64,000 bases of DNA. It comes from Clavaria fumosa (Eukaryota; Basidiomycota; Agaricomycetes; Agaricales; Clavariaceae). Below are positions 11,880 through 24,386 of this stretch, in pieces. Under the pieces are notes generated by a model. It saw nothing but the letters and a program-made list of their open reading frames with translations, was not told where the DNA came from and did no database searches. The first letter of the stretch is position 1, and every line of letters starts with the position of its first letter. A program made the translations under genes and the position numbers. The stretch spans positions 558,001 through 622,000 of the forward strand of contig OX637802.1 in NCBI GenBank assembly GCA_951802425.1. Direction: 5' to 3'.

Positions 11880-12343
11880 TAGTGAATGGCATGGGTTACC
11901 CATGGGTAAATTTGACTGTACCCATACCCGCACCTGACAGTACCCTTACGCATGGGTACAGGTCCACTAAACTGCCAGGTACAGGTATGGGTTTGTACCT
12001 CTCACTACACTATGCACAAATGCTAGACTACAATGGTGTCCCACCCATCTGCCATCTCCTCCTCATCTCCTTCAACTTCAGCCAGTACTGTGACACCCAT
12101 AACATCATTGTCCTTCACTAGACCTAACTTACTCCACATACCAATGCAAATCAATGCCCAAGTTGACTGAGCTGACAGCCAATTCTGGACATGTGACAAT
12201 AGGATCCACCCTTGACTGGCTACCCATGTACCCCTATGAAGGGTACGGGTTTTGGAAGGGTCCAGAATCCATTACCTGTACCCACACCTGGCCATACCCA
12301 TGAAGCATACCCATGTGGGTACCAATACCCGTGCAATTCACTA
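11880..12343. mobile_element. hAT-like non-autonomous element with GGGTAC-rich ends
   Basis: The ends are inverted: left TAGTGAATGGCATGGGT, and right, reverse-complemented, TAGTGAATTGCACGGGT. Both subterminal regions are full of GGGTA/TACCC words. Flanking octamers CATAGTGG (11872-11879) and CATAGCAG (12344-12351) agree at 6 of 8 positions, an aged 8-bp target duplication. No transposase is inside; length is 464 bp. Confidence 0.55.
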
Positions 12344-12351
12344 CATAGCAG

Positions 12352-14465
12352 CCACCCTCTTGTGTGGTCTCCGGGTCAAAACCTCTCCTTGTGCTGCCCT
12401 GTGCTATCTTCCACCCTCTCCTGCCATGCCCATGCCCCTTCCCATCGATGCGGCTTGTGTGCGGAATTCCCACCCACTGTTGGAATTGCCGCTACACCCC
12501 TCCTTGCTGTCATTTATATCTGTATTTAGGTGGAATTGACCTACTCTTGACAGTATGTCGTATGCTCCACTGCAGACACCCCAATCCAACCTGCTGAGGA
12601 TGCACTTGAGGTCCCATCGGGATGAAATGGTGCTGCCTCAGGCCCCCTCACCATCCATACACACCTGACCAACAACCTCACAAGGCCCTTTGGGTCCCCA
12701 GACCCTGGCCTCTGTGTCTGCTTCATTGGGGAGGATGCTCAGGCCAGGTTTGGTTTCTTCGGGAGGCTCCAACCCCCTGGCCCCAGTACCCCCTTATCCT
12801 CCCACTCCACCCACAATGCCTCCAAGTCCTACTCCACTACCTCAACCCTCAGTCCCTGTTCATGGGTCAAGATATACACTTACACTGGTACTACCCCCAC
12901 TATCCCCACTTACAACTAACTACTCTGGAGTGCTACCAGCACTCCCTTTCCCAATACTGTCAGGACCCATTCATTTTTCCCTTGTTCAAGCCAACTCTAT
13001 TGACACCTACAAACCTCCCGATGGCCCCCTACAACCTTGCAAGCCCCTCCACACACTTCCGGTACCCGCTGTCCCCTTCCAGAAGCCTCTCCAACCTCCT
13101 CTGCCCTTACACGACACTTGTGACCACCACGCTGTACTCGTGATGCACTTCTCCATCGCACCTTACGCATACCTACCACCCGAACCCGCCAAATCGATGC
13201 GTGACACGCAGTTATGCAATCTCTTCATCCAACATGTGACTTGCCACACGGCACCACCAGCGCTACCAGCGTTACCTGCGTTACCAGTGTTACTCACATG
13301 ACTTGCCACCCAAGGTCACCTGCGTCACTACCGCCATCCACATGACCACTCGTATGACCTTGCGACCTTAATGATGAAACACACTGCTGATGGTCAGCTG
13401 TCTACTACTTCAAATTATGCTCCCTTTCTTCTCCTCAGTCATCTATAACTACACTAGTTATGATCAGAGCATCTCTTCGTGGTTATCATTACTTATATGA
13501 TTATTTAACTAGGTTGCAACCCATGACCAGTCAGGTTTGCAACCTTACCTATGTTTTCCTTACCCCTTGTGACCTTAGTAGAGCACGTGCATGGTCATTC
13601 CATGACTAGATCTACTCCATACTACTATAGTCTTGTCACCTGGCAACCTCTGTACTTTTCCTTTTCTGTCATACTCTCTGTACACACGTATATAAGTCTC
13701 ACATGTACATATGATACTGTAGACTTGATATTGATGCACTTTGGTTTAAGCTTGAGGCCACGACACCCTTTGAGCTTGGAGCCATCGCAATTGATAGGTC
13801 TTGTCTCTCTTGGTGACCTCAAGATTGTCAAGACACTTCTACTCTATTCTAACTTGTTCTCTGCGCTCGTATAAACTCGCGCACTTAAGTATTCTCTCCT
13901 ATTCGTCTTGATACTGATTTCTTCAAACCTCACAGGTTCTCTTGTTGGTTGGCAAAGTCATTGCCTTCACCGACACACCTCTCGATGTCGTTGCGACTAC
14001 TCATGACTCTCTCAATATCATCTATTTCTTCCTTCACACTTCATTGGTCAACTTCGCGACCTTCTCAGCATTACCTATTTCTCTCAACTCATCCTTTTCC
14101 CTCTCTACACTTCATCTACCAACTTCGCGACCTTCTCAGTGATGTCTCCCTCCTCTCTACTTGTCTCTCCTCATTCTCACATCTTCTCAGATGTCCTTGC
14201 AACCTTCCAGGACCGAGCATTATTGACTGTGCTCAACAGTTGATTGGTCTTAGCAAGTTTCCAGGACCGGTCACCAACAAGTCAACCTTCAGTATTACTT
14301 ACAAGACAGGACAGGCCCTAACAGATACCCAGTGTTAACCTACCACCCTCAGCACATGGGTCATGATATCCACTGCTGCCAACCCCAAATCTTCCACTGC
14401 AGTTGCTGCCATGACCCTTTGAGATTCTGGGGATTCCGCAAGGAATTCCACTGGCAGTACCCCCT
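12352..14465. other. Degenerate repeat-derived region, no confident gene
   Basis: Pyrimidine-rich sequence with long proline/leucine-rich open frames on the plus strand (for example 12690-13301, 203 codons) that match no domain I know. Given the gag remnant just downstream, the Pro-rich frames could be the N-terminal part of a decayed retrotransposon polyprotein. Nothing supports a functional gene. Confidence 0.4.
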
Positions 14466-14765
14466 GTGGTGCCTGTCAGCAATCTGCCCACCAGTCCACC
14501 ACAGTACATTTACTACCCAGTACCTGGAGACAATGGCCCCAAACTCAAGGAGCCTGACATCTTTACAGGTAAGGACCCAGCACAGCTAATGATGTTTATC
14601 TCACAGTGCATTATAATTACATGGTTTCTGGGGAAGCCGCAGAAATTTGCCACTGATCAGGATCATGTCATATTCACCATGTCATACCTCCAAGACCAAG
14701 CAAATACCTGGTGGATATACCTCATCCAACAACTATTCCAGAATGAGACAGAGGAGAGTAAATAA
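14466..14765 (+). pseudogene. Ty3/Gypsy-type retrotransposon gag remnant
   Basis: The frame contains a gag-type motif: LKEPDIFTGKDPAQLMMFIS, then FATDQDHVIFTMSYLQDQAN and a TWW core, matching the PxxFxGxxxxLxxFL...KVxxxxSYLxGxAxxW pattern of Ty3/Gypsy Gag. It ends at 14764 with no zinc knuckle, protease, RT or integrase downstream, so it is a truncated remnant. Confidence 0.6.
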
Positions 14766-16353
14766 GGTAAAGATGAGATAAGGTTGTGATCTGTGTGTAG
14801 AAGTGTCTAGAAAGTCGCGGAAGTAATCTGGAGTGACTGCGGAGTGTCTCCCCACATTCTCCTGGTGTTAGATCACTGATATTGAGTCAGTATGACTCGA
14901 TATGATTATTTTTAGAGAAGCTGGAATGTTCGAGATGAAATATCTCAACAAGGAGATAAGATAAAATTATGATCCTACCTGATATGTAAAGCCACTAAAT
15001 TCTCCTTAATTTAGAGTCCTTAAACGGTATATTAGGATTACTAGTTAAGGAGCCATGTTGAATCCTTCCAAATGTAGTAGATATGTGAATTTGAGTATAA
15101 ATAGCTGACAGAACTTCGCGTTCCAGGCATCATTACCTACCCACTTATCAATTGCACCATCCCCTAAGAGGATTAAGCCTAAGTCTAGCCCAGCAAGGAG
15201 CTAAGGATGAATTTAGTTAAACTAAGGACTAAGTCTAGTTGAACTAAATCTAGTAATTGCTGACTAAGGACTTAGTCTGGTCAAGTGATCTGGGTACCTT
15301 TGGGTACACAGGCTTCGGATGAGCCACTCTGTGCCGGCTCCCCTCGGCGTGGTAAGTATTGAGCAAGTTATGAATATTTTGGTATAGAGTACAAGGTGTT
15401 CTACTGTACAATGTACCAGTGTATTCATCAGAGTAAGTAGTGAATAGCTAGCCAAGTACTGAGAATTAGGCAGAGGTTTATAGAGGTAGAATGGTCTACA
15501 AGACCAGGAAAATCTCATGAACTCTTCAGCTTGTTTTTCCCATGTCTGGTTAGCTACTTATTCACTGATCTATTTTGACCTATCTACATTGATTTGGCTT
15601 AAGTGTGCAATACCTATGGAGTGGTCAGTCATTGAGCCATGGTATCAATCTGTGGAGTGATACCAGGTTGAGGCAGACCATGGGGGTCAATGGCTAAGCC
15701 CATGGGATGTTGTCACTTAGGTTACTAACTAATAATAATATCTGCCCAAAGCAATTCCTTGCTAGCAGTGTTGGTTTCAATACTGTTAGCAGGAAGGTAT
15801 GGAACTGGAGGATCTTCTAGTCCTGTAGACCAAGTGCATAAGGAATTGAGGACCTGTCTGAGTCATTCTGACTCTCAGTGACTCATTTCTGACTGCACCC
15901 AGTACCAGAACCATAACACATACACCTATATGCTACATGGTACAATAGAACAGTCTCATAGGTGGATATAATGATTTGACTATAAGGATGCTACATGCAA
16001 TATCTCCACTTTGAGGGGCATACATACTGAAACCCTGAAAGTATTAACATGACATCCTTACAATATATCCTTCATATGCCTATGCAATTATGCAATGAGA
16101 TCTGCATAGCTTTGTGTAATGTTTGCATATTTACTCTTATCCACAATAAGAGTAAGGAATTATCCTGTCAATGGGACTTGTCAGAGATTACCTAGAACCA
16201 CAGAATCACTCTGGTGACATAAGAGTGATCCTATATGCAATACAGAGGAGTGTGGTAGGTGATATGCTCTGCCACTGAGACACTATTACTAGTGCTCCTC
16301 TTAGAGTACTAATAGAACTGTGCTCCTAGAGGTCCTCATGACTACTAGCCACA
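14766..16353. other. A+T-rich repeat region with an LTR-like promoter segment
   Basis: No coding support. A TATA-like TATAAATA at 15096 lies upstream of GACTAAGTCTAG/CTAAGGACTTAGTC mirror words (15205-15280) and the CTTCGGATGAGCC block at 15312. This could be part of an LTR belonging to the gag remnant, but I could not find paired LTR ends. Confidence 0.3.
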
Positions 16354-16955
16354 ATGATGAATGATTGTAGGCTATGCATTACTACATACTCTGCACTCCC
16401 CAAGAACTTCTTCCTCCAGAAGAGTGACAACCCTGACAACCTTTACCAGTTTGCATCTTGGGTGGGGGATCTTCCTGGAAACATTGCAGCATTCCCCTAC
16501 ATTGAAGCACTTCTCCTTGGGCTCAGACTAGCTCTGAAGAATATCAATTTTGCCTTGATTACAGAGCCAGATTCATTTTCAGAACACACACCATCATTTG
16601 TTCATGAGCCCACCCTCAATGCATGGAATGTAATAACACTTGCTGCTGATCAATTAGGTGCTGTCATTGATAGGTGAGCTTCAAACCCCTTTCAAAGTTG
16701 AACTTCTTATAACAATTCAACAGACTTGAGGCATCTCAAGTTGCTAAGCCAAAGCCAGTTGTGATGCAAGTCAAGAGCACATTTAAAATCAGTCTTCTGC
16801 CCACTGCCCTGCAGAAATTGGCAGATGATCTTGGCCTTGGCTTGGAAGATTGTGACCAACTTGGTCCTGAATGGAAGAGCCTTGGTGAGGCACATATTTC
16901 TGCTGAAGCACTGCTTGCTAAAGCAGGAGGTGGGCTCTTGGCTGTGGAGGACTGA
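16354..16955 (+). CDS. Small two-exon hypothetical protein
   Basis: Not recognised. Exon 1 (ATG 16354 to about 16673) encodes NLYQFASWVGDLPGNIAAFP and a Leu/Ala-rich helix; an intron with GTGAGC donor ends at ACAG near 16721; exon 2 runs to the stop at 16953 and encodes a Leu-rich acidic tail (KLADDLGLGLEDCDQLGPEW). About 185 residues, no signal peptide or membrane segment. The start could lie further upstream. It converges tail to tail, 20 bp apart, with the coiled-coil gene, inside a repeat island, so it may be a transposon passenger. Confidence 0.45.
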
Positions 16956-16975
16956 GTGCTTGTCATATTCAATGC

Positions 16976-18156
16976 TCAATCCTGAGCAGGCAAGGCATTA
17001 TCTAACTCTGGATCATAGTCCTCCAGCACAGCCTTATTATCACTATTGGCAAGTAAAACTGGGCCTGGGATGCTATTTTCATCCCACCATGCCATCATGG
17101 CCATGTTTCCACCTTGCACTGTGTTGAGATCCTTGTGACACCCACAACCTGCCCATATAAAAAGCTTGAGGATCCTCCTTTCATTTTCATCCAGTTCCTC
17201 TAATCTGTCCTTTCCAAGCTTTATGACAAGTTGTTCCAACATTCCAGCCTCTTTTTCTGCTTGTTCATTTTCAGACAGTGCACTCCACTTTTTGGCCCCA
17301 CCAACTGACTTAATCATGTCCCTCCAAGCCTCTAAGTAGTCAGGTTGTAGCTCCTGATTTGACCTCTCCATGATTGCATCTTCTCCCAGTGACTTGTAGA
17401 CTGCTGATGTCTTTTCCTTTTCCAGAAGCTGAGCATCTTTTTTCTCCTTGGCACAATGATCTGAGTGCATTCCAGCAACTCCTTGAGTACCTTCTCCTTT
17501 GTCCTCAACACAGCACTCTCCTTGACAGTTCTGGCCCTTGCACATTGTTTCTGCAACTTTCTTGTGACTAGCTTAGTGGCTTTAAGCTCCTCAGCCACCT
17601 TTGCAATCTTCTGTTGTGACTCCAATGTGTCTTTAACAGACCTCTGTAAGGCTGCCCTCAATTCACCTTTGAGGTTGGAGTTCTCTTTTTCCAGCTTCAG
17701 TAATGTATCAATGGCTTTTGATGCATTACTGGTAACTCTCTTCAACTCTTCATATCTCCACAAATCTGCTGCCATCAGTCTTTTTATTTTCTCCTCCAAC
17801 TCAGCCTTCCTCTGCTGGCCTCTCTGCCTAGCACATTTCTCAACCCTAATCTTCCTGTACAGCTCCTTTGAGTGTGCTCTTTCAGCATCAAGTGCTGAAG
17901 ACACCTGGGCAGAGTATGCTTTCTGTTCATCCAGGGCAGAGGAGATCTTTGCAGCATGCTCTTTCTCCAGCTGCAGGGCTTGTGAAAGCTCCTTTGAAAT
18001 CTCTATCTCTTCAGACAGCCTAGCCCTTGTCTGAGCAAGCTCCTCTTCAAATCTTGCCAATCTGTCCTCCACACTACCTCTATTAGAGAGCTGTTCTGCC
18101 CTCTGAGCCCTTGCTTCAGCAAGCTGCTCTCTTTTGGATGCCTTTCCTTTAGCCAT
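16976..18156 (-). pseudogene. Coiled-coil protein with CxCHKDLN-type C-terminal block, one frameshift
   Basis: Residues 1 to about 225 form a long heptad-rich charged coiled coil (starts MAKGKASKREQLAEARAQRA). Near 17458 the frame shifts by one base: ...LKELLECTQ continues as HCAKEKKDAQLLEKEK in the next frame without a plausible intron. The C-terminal ~160 residues contain YLEAWRDMIKSVGGAKKW, LFIWAGCGCHKDLNTV, GGNMAMMAWW and PVLLANSDNKAVL. I recall similar multi-copy proteins of unknown role from Agaricomycete genomes but cannot verify this. Without a sequencing error the gene is broken. The metal-ligand-like Cys/His cluster is notable. Confidence 0.5.
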
Positions 18157-18446
18157 CTATAATTTGACAGAAAAAAATGGTCAGCATAAATGTCAACCCT
18201 AAGGTCCAGGGCATCTCACCTGTGTGTGCTACAGTACAGTTTGTCTGCACTATCCAAATAGAGGGAATTCTGCTGAAACTGGAGTCAGATGCATAAGAGC
18301 TAAGATCATCATACCAGGTCAATAGAGTGTACAGAGCAAGCAGTGGGGATGTTCAAAGTTATTGGGGCAAGTGTGACCATGAGGTTGGGCCTTTGCCCCA
18401 TTGTTTGTATCTGTTTGGCATAGGCTACAGTGATGCTGATCTCACA

Positions 18447-18709
18447 ATCGATTTTCCAGGCTCCTGGCTCATTATAAAGCTTAGCTTTGCAGAGACAAAA
18501 CGAACAATAAATAAATTGAAAATTTTCTATCAGAACAGATTTTTTAAATTTCCTCTTTATTCTAAGATATAATATAAACATAATTATATCTTAGGATCAA
18601 AAGAGAATTAAATAAAAGTGTTCTGATAGCAATTTTTTAATTTATTTATCAATCTTTTTTGCTCACTAAAGCTAAGCCTGAAAATGATCCTGGGATTCTG
18701 AAAATTCAT
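18447..18709. repeat. Large imperfect inverted repeat (foldback hairpin)
   Basis: Two arms of about 125 nt each match at roughly 75-80% by eye. The centre is perfect: CTAAGATATAAT (18562-18573) against ATTATATCTTAG (18583-18594). Outward matches include TATCAGAACA, AATAAATAAATT, GCTTAGCTTT and the AATCCC/CTCCTGG region. The length and A+T content suit a MITE-like foldback element. No target duplication was identified. Confidence 0.75.
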
Positions 18710-19026
18710 CCCAAGTTTTACAGTTATTTTGGCAGGGCAAAATTGCTTTTTTGCATATACTGCAGTTTCTGCACAATTTTACAAAAATTTGTTCTGCCTA
18801 GTACATAGACCATATGAACTCTGATCATTTCTCTCCCTTTGTCATTGTGCCATACTTCCTTGCAGAGGCAATATTTAACTTTCATTGCATTGGGTCACCC
18901 ATTTCGTGGCAGTGCAGTCGCGGCATCACACGTGACACATGTCGCAAACTACCGGCGGGATTGCCCATCCCCACTCGAAACCAGTGGCAGGCAGTCAACG
19001 GTACCGAGACTCCTTTGTGACCGGCA

Positions 19027-21238
19027 ATGACGATCACGCATCGGAAACGACAACATCAGCCTGACGAGATTCTTTGTATGTTTCTATCTTTCATTTCGCA
19101 GTCAACTTTAAACTATCACCAGCTATCAACGAACCTGGTGTTCAGATTGAATGCGATGCTTGTTCTTGCAATTTGACACATTCTATTCGAATCAAATGCG
19201 CGGACTCCGTTTGCGAAACAGGTGATGGTGTCGACATCTGCCCAGCCTGTTTCTGCAGCGGCAAGGAGTTCGGGAAACACAGACGAAGCCACCCGTACCG
19301 AGTTGTTGTGAGTGTGACCGCCAATGCTATATGTGCTGCACATTCCCAAACGATGCCAACAAGGAATTGCACTCGTATCCCATATTCTCAGAAGATTGGG
19401 GTGCAGATGAGTGAGTAATCGGCGATTCAATTAGGCCGTTGTTCTCATTTAGGTCTAGAGAGCTCTTGCTCATCGAAGGCATCTCGCTACAGGGCCTTGG
19501 GAATTGGCTTGCCATCGCTGACCACGTTGGAACGCGTACGAAGGAAGAGATCGAGCAGCATTATACTCGTGTCTATGTCGATTCTCCAGAATGGCCCTTA
19601 CCCGTGAGCTTCTGCCAATCTATGCATGCTATACGTTCAACGTTGCTGTAGAACATGGACGTTTCGTTCGATATTGACCCATCCGAATTTCAAGAAAGCA
19701 AACGTCGCCGCATATTGGCCCTTAATTCCACGCCAGTACCACCTCCTAAGCCCCCTCCGACATCTGCGCCTGGAGTTCATGAGATATCCACCTTCCTACC
19801 TGGGAGGTTAGAGTTCGAACACGAACTTGATAACGAAGCTGAAGACCTTGTCAAGGATCTCGAATTTGGTGTTTGCTTAGAGTGGGGAGGAGCCGATCTT
19901 CCAGAGGATGACTGTGGAACAGCGGCGGATGGAGAAATTAATGCTGATGAAGCCACACTTCCCCTACCAGTGGAAACCCCAGAATCGCTTCAGGTCAAGT
20001 TGACATTAGTCGAGATGTATCTCCAGAGAGTCGAGAAGCGACGTGAAGCTAAGGCTATAATATTTGATCGAGGGTTGTTGGAATATAAAAAGGTTCGCTG
20101 TTACGAATTCTGCTTATTTCGTAGCTCATACTGGCCCAGATGCAGATAGCTGAAAAAAAGAGACCTAAAGACGAGAAAGATGTTCTCCATAGACTTCGTT
20201 GTTTTGCGAGGCTCCAAACGGCAGTAGATTATGAAACCTTCTCAGCTGATATCCTCTGTAATGTGACTGGTTACACGCTCGGCGGTTTCTGATTCGTTCC
20301 TATCAGATGAATCCCTGCTTCGCAAGCGCATTCAAGAACTCCAGCATTACCGTCGAATGGGTTTAACCACAGTGGCTGATGTTGACAAATACGAGCAGGA
20401 TTGTGTCAAACGGGTACGAGCATCTTTCTATCGCGATTTAAGATCATGAACGACATTATAAATCCACCAGGCGCAGGCGAAAGCGAATTTATCGCGGGAA
20501 TATCACGCTACCGAGAGATTTCACTTGCGCACTCCGGGCGGTCGCGGGTCTTCAGGGCCCGATCCACGGAGAGTGCCTACTGGTGGTGGTGAGTCCGACA
20601 GCAGGAGAAGCGATGAACGGGAAACGACGCCCAAGCTGTCATCGTTATCTACTCCGAACACTGTTGTTCGCAAGCCACGTACGTGCTACCAATTCTTCTC
20701 GACCCTCGCACGCCTTAATCACCTCACACACGAAGCTCAACCCTTGAATCTGGCCAATAGCCCTTCTTTGCATCTACTCACCCCTGCAGAACAAACGCTC
20801 TGCTCGCAGTTGCGCATACTCCCGAAACCCTATCTGGTCATTAAAGAAACCCTGGTCCGTGAATACGCTCGCAGAGGAGGTAAACTTCGGCGTCGTGAGG
20901 CACGCGATCTCGTTAAGATTGACGTCAATAAAACGAGTCGCGTGTGGGACTTCCTGGTACAGGCCGGATTCCTGAGAATTGCACCAGAACCCGCTGCGCC
21001 CTCCAGCTCTGCCATCAATGTCCAAGGGGAGAGGTGAGTTCCTTATTCCTCAACTGGTTAAGAGCTTGAGAACACACTCCGACGTCACGCCAGTAGTGTC
21101 AGCTCGCTCAATTCGTCTCCCGTAAAGGATACCTCTCGCCCAGTGGTTCCCCCAGTTCCCACCTTAAATGGGATACCATTGGCGTCAACTTCCGCCTCGT
21201 TGCCTATGGCCTCAGTTCCCTCATGGACATCAGTCTGA
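19027..21238 (+). CDS. ADA2: ADA2, SAGA/ADA histone acetyltransferase co-activator subunit
   Basis: Nuclear adaptor that binds and stimulates the GCN5 acetyltransferase. The start ATG at 19027 splices (GTATGT donor at about 19076) into the ZZ zinc finger (IECDACSCNLTH...CPACFCSG, 19140-19265), followed by the DWGADE linker, a SANT/Myb domain (LLIEGISLQGLGNWLAIADH, 19465-19525), the ADA2 middle region (LRKRIQELQHYRRMGLTTVA, near 20310) and a C-terminal SWIRM domain (QLRILPKPYLVIKETLVREY...RVWDFLVQAGFL, 20790-20975). A last intron (GTGAGT at 21033) joins a short Ser/Pro-rich tail ending in TGA at 21236. Domain order and length match the fungal family and no break is seen. It converges with the cysteine synthase gene. 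Confidence 0.93.
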
Positions 21239-21943
21239 CTAATGTCGAATGACTTCCATCCTCGTGCGGCACGCCTGTATTGCTGGCGTATCTGAGGCCT
21301 TTGTTCTTTGCCGTGCACGCCTGGACGTCGTCTGCACGTGTACATCAGAGAGCTAACCCAGAAACCACGCTATCGGCTCGACCAGGGAAGAACGCTTATC
21401 GCAGGGTCTCATTTGAGGAGCTCCAAGGGTTGAAACTCCAAACAATTGCTCCAGATAGGGGCTTGGGTGCTCGTTCGCAGGTTACATGTGATGCAAGGAT
21501 TGCAAAACATGTTTTCCAATCCAATGTCATACCTACCGTTACTGTAGTGATCTCGAACATGCGGATCCGCTAGCACATTAGGCTTGTTAAATGATTCTCC
21601 AAACCGATTTTTTCGGCACGAAGTGTGCACGAGAGACAACCGAGGTGAGTATGCAGGAAAATCAGGTCCAGACCGAATCCGTTGACTAGCAGCAGCGTGG
21701 AGGGGAACGTAGTACCGCCGCGCTATTATCGCAGGTCGCGGCGACAGTGCCACGTCATTAACAAATACTATAACTTTTGCCAGGGGACTCCCAGGACCTC
21801 TTTTATCTTCTGCGGCAGGATTGCGTCTCTGTGGGTTGACCGCCAGAAACATTCAGCGCAGCAGTGACGCATCCAAAGCAGCGGTGGTCTTACATGTCTT
21901 ATAGGTATAAAAGGGGCGAGGTCGCCGAAGGAGCGGTTCTCCT
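21239..21943. other. Convergent intergenic region ADA2 / cysteine synthase
   Basis: Contains a 147-codon minus-strand open frame (21409-21852) with no family features, judged not a gene. A consensus TATAAAAGG lies on the plus strand at 21906, an unusual place for a promoter. Confidence 0.4.
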
Positions 21944-24386
21944 TCATTGCCTCAACATATCTTCTACCAGGGATACGTTGGAGGGAAGGCCGTGTTCCTT
22001 CAAGTAAGCGTCGTTCCTAATAATTCCAGCAATCAGAGCGCCTCGAACTTCTATCCGGAGACAAAGTGTGATTCTGACCAGAACTGGAAGACAGAAAGAA
22101 AAGAAAGGGGGACACTGAGTCGCGGAGCCCTCGCCACAAGTGTGCCCACACCACGACTCACCTTGGAATAGTGTCGGCTTCCTTGATCGCATCTGTGCAA
22201 AAAAACGTCCAGACCAACGACACACGCGCGGGCCAAAGGTAGCTCACAAGACTGTCACGACCGTCTCGCCGTCTCTCCACCCCATCCTCTTCACGAGCTT
22301 GACGCACGCCACGAGGTTGCATGCGCTGCTCGACCCGAGGAAGAGGCCGTCATTCTGGACGAGGTAGCGCGACATGCTGACCGCTTCCGCGTCGGTCACC
22401 CTGCAGGGCGTGATCCAAAAAGGTGGGGAAACAAGCGACTCTGGTAACAATGGAAGGGACTGCACCTGAAGGCATCGTCAATGCTGGGTAGAGCCATCTC
22501 AAAGTTCGCGATCATCCGATTCAGTCCTCTGTTCCAGTCCACATCATCAACTTACCCGACACGTCGCGCAAGAATCAGACGTGCACTCACATGCCCTCGA
22601 CAACGGTGTCTACTTGATGTCTCCTCTTTGTGCCCTCCGTCTCTTTCAGATCGAACATGACGCCATGTTTTACCTGCGAGGCCTATGAGTCGCGCACCGA
22701 AATATGGAAGACGTCCAGGCTCAGCCCAGAAGAGTTGGGGACGGGACCTTGTTGTACATCCCGCTTCCCTCCGGGTCTGCCAACGCCACAAGCACGTTTG
22801 GGTCCCTCGATTTCAAATACTGCCCGACACCCGCGATCGTCCCGCCAGTGCCTGAGTGGCGGAGGAACGGTCAGTCAGCAAATATGCAGCGGCTAGGATA
22901 TGAATCCGGATCGGCCAGGAGCGATGAACAGTCGCAGCATGACAAGAGCATGGACGGTGGGGGAATGACCCGGACGTACCAGCACCGGAGACGAACGCTG
23001 TCACTCGCCCGCCTGTCTGTCGCCAAATTTCAGGGCCAGTCCCGAGGAAATGTGCATCATAGTTACTCCTGTTCTGAGTCCCAGCCAGGCGATAATAATA
23101 GCTCAATCGAAAAAAAAATTCGCCCAGGCGGGATTATACACACCTCGAACTGATCTGCAAAGAAACCACGCGGTCTCAACATCGGGTTTCCAGATGCGGT
23201 AGTATTGGTGGGGGCATCAACCGCATTACCGCGCGGCAGATCTGATCCAGTATCACTGGCTAGGGTTGTCATGGGCGCGCCTATGCCCGCCGCCGTGAAC
23301 TGTTCAGCATGTCGCCGTGCTAAATTCTGCACACATCATTTGGGGACCTGCCCGGACGGACAGGATAGGCTGATCGCGTACCACGTACTGGCAAGACGGC
23401 GTGTCAGAAATACGTAAGGGATAAGTGTGTGAAGCCACGCGGCACGGGCGTCGAAAGAGGGCCGCATCATGTGTTTCTCACTTGATTTTTGTCAACAATG
23501 CTGGCCGGCCGGACCAGAAGGACGTCTGCGCCTAGCGCGTGGAGCGCCTGGACCTTCTCAGCGGCGACGTCGTCTGGCATGATAATGGCTGATTGTGGTG
23601 TAAGAGGTGTGGTTTGTTGTAGCTGTCATTGTGAACATACTAGTATCGTAGCCCCTTGAATTCACCCGCGGACGTCGAAAGTGAAGATGGGGGTTTGATG
23701 ATAAGAGGGGGGGGAGGGCACACATACCTAGCGCGCGCAATAGTAGCAATGGAGATACCAGTCGACCCAACGGTACCCTCGAATATGCGGGACTGGGTAT
23801 GTGGTACCAAGAGTCCTTCGCGTTCAGCATCATCGATGACTGCGACGACGAAACGGTCAGGCGCTGCGCGGACAGTCGAGGCCGAAGGAATCGGGACGCG
23901 CACTTCGCAGAGCCACACGGTCTTTCACGCTGCCGCCCGGATTGAGGAACTGCACAGACACTGAACTGAGTATGCGTGTTAACCGGACATGGTACAAGGG
24001 GAGAGGGGGGGTGTGTTTCCCCCCTTCCTACGGACCTCTACCTTGCCTAGTATCTCGACTCCCAGGACGTCGCTCAAGGACCCAATCCGCATCAACGGTG
24101 TGTTGCCTGAGGGGAAGAATGCAATGCCAACCACATCGGCGACATATCGCCACACGATCGCCCCGATGAAAGACGAACCTATAAGACCAGCTACGCCGTG
24201 GACGACGTCGTCGCGAGGCGGCTTTCCTAGCCGCTTAGCCCGCTTCTTCGCTGCATATATCGCGATCACTGCGGAGGCCTGGGCGGACAACGCGAGCCCG
24301 AGCCCGAGCACACACAGAAATCGACGGGTCGTCGCGGATGTAGGCAACGGCAAGCTTAGCCAGGGAGGGACCGATATCCACGACAT
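21944..24386 (-). CDS. MCY1: Membrane-anchored PLP-dependent cysteine synthase (Mcy1/YGR012W-type)
   Basis: O-acetylserine sulfhydrylase family, fold type II PLP enzyme; yeast Mcy1 sits in the mitochondrial outer membrane (family knowledge). The chosen ATG at 24386 gives a basic N-terminus and one membrane helix (RRFLCVLGLGLALSAQASAV), then HGVAGLIG, NTPLMRIGSLSDVLGVEILG, the PLP-lysine block NPGGSVKDRVAL (near 23920), GTVGSTGISIA (near 23770), MPDDVAAEKVQALHALGADV (near 23560), GFFADQFE, HFLGTGPEIWRQTGGRV...VSGAGT (22990), ADPEGSGMYNKV (22765), VTDAEAVSMSRYLVQNDGLFLGSSSA (near 22380), CDQGSRHYSK and the tail NDAYLKEHGLP. About ten short introns; no frame break. Longer starts up to 24575 are possible in the same frame. 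Confidence 0.85.

Noticed and set aside
21409..21852. 147-codon minus-strand open frame between ADA2 and cysteine synthase
   Set aside because: No domain or exon partners; composition is unlike the neighbouring genes, and it lies wholly in a 3'-3' intergenic space.
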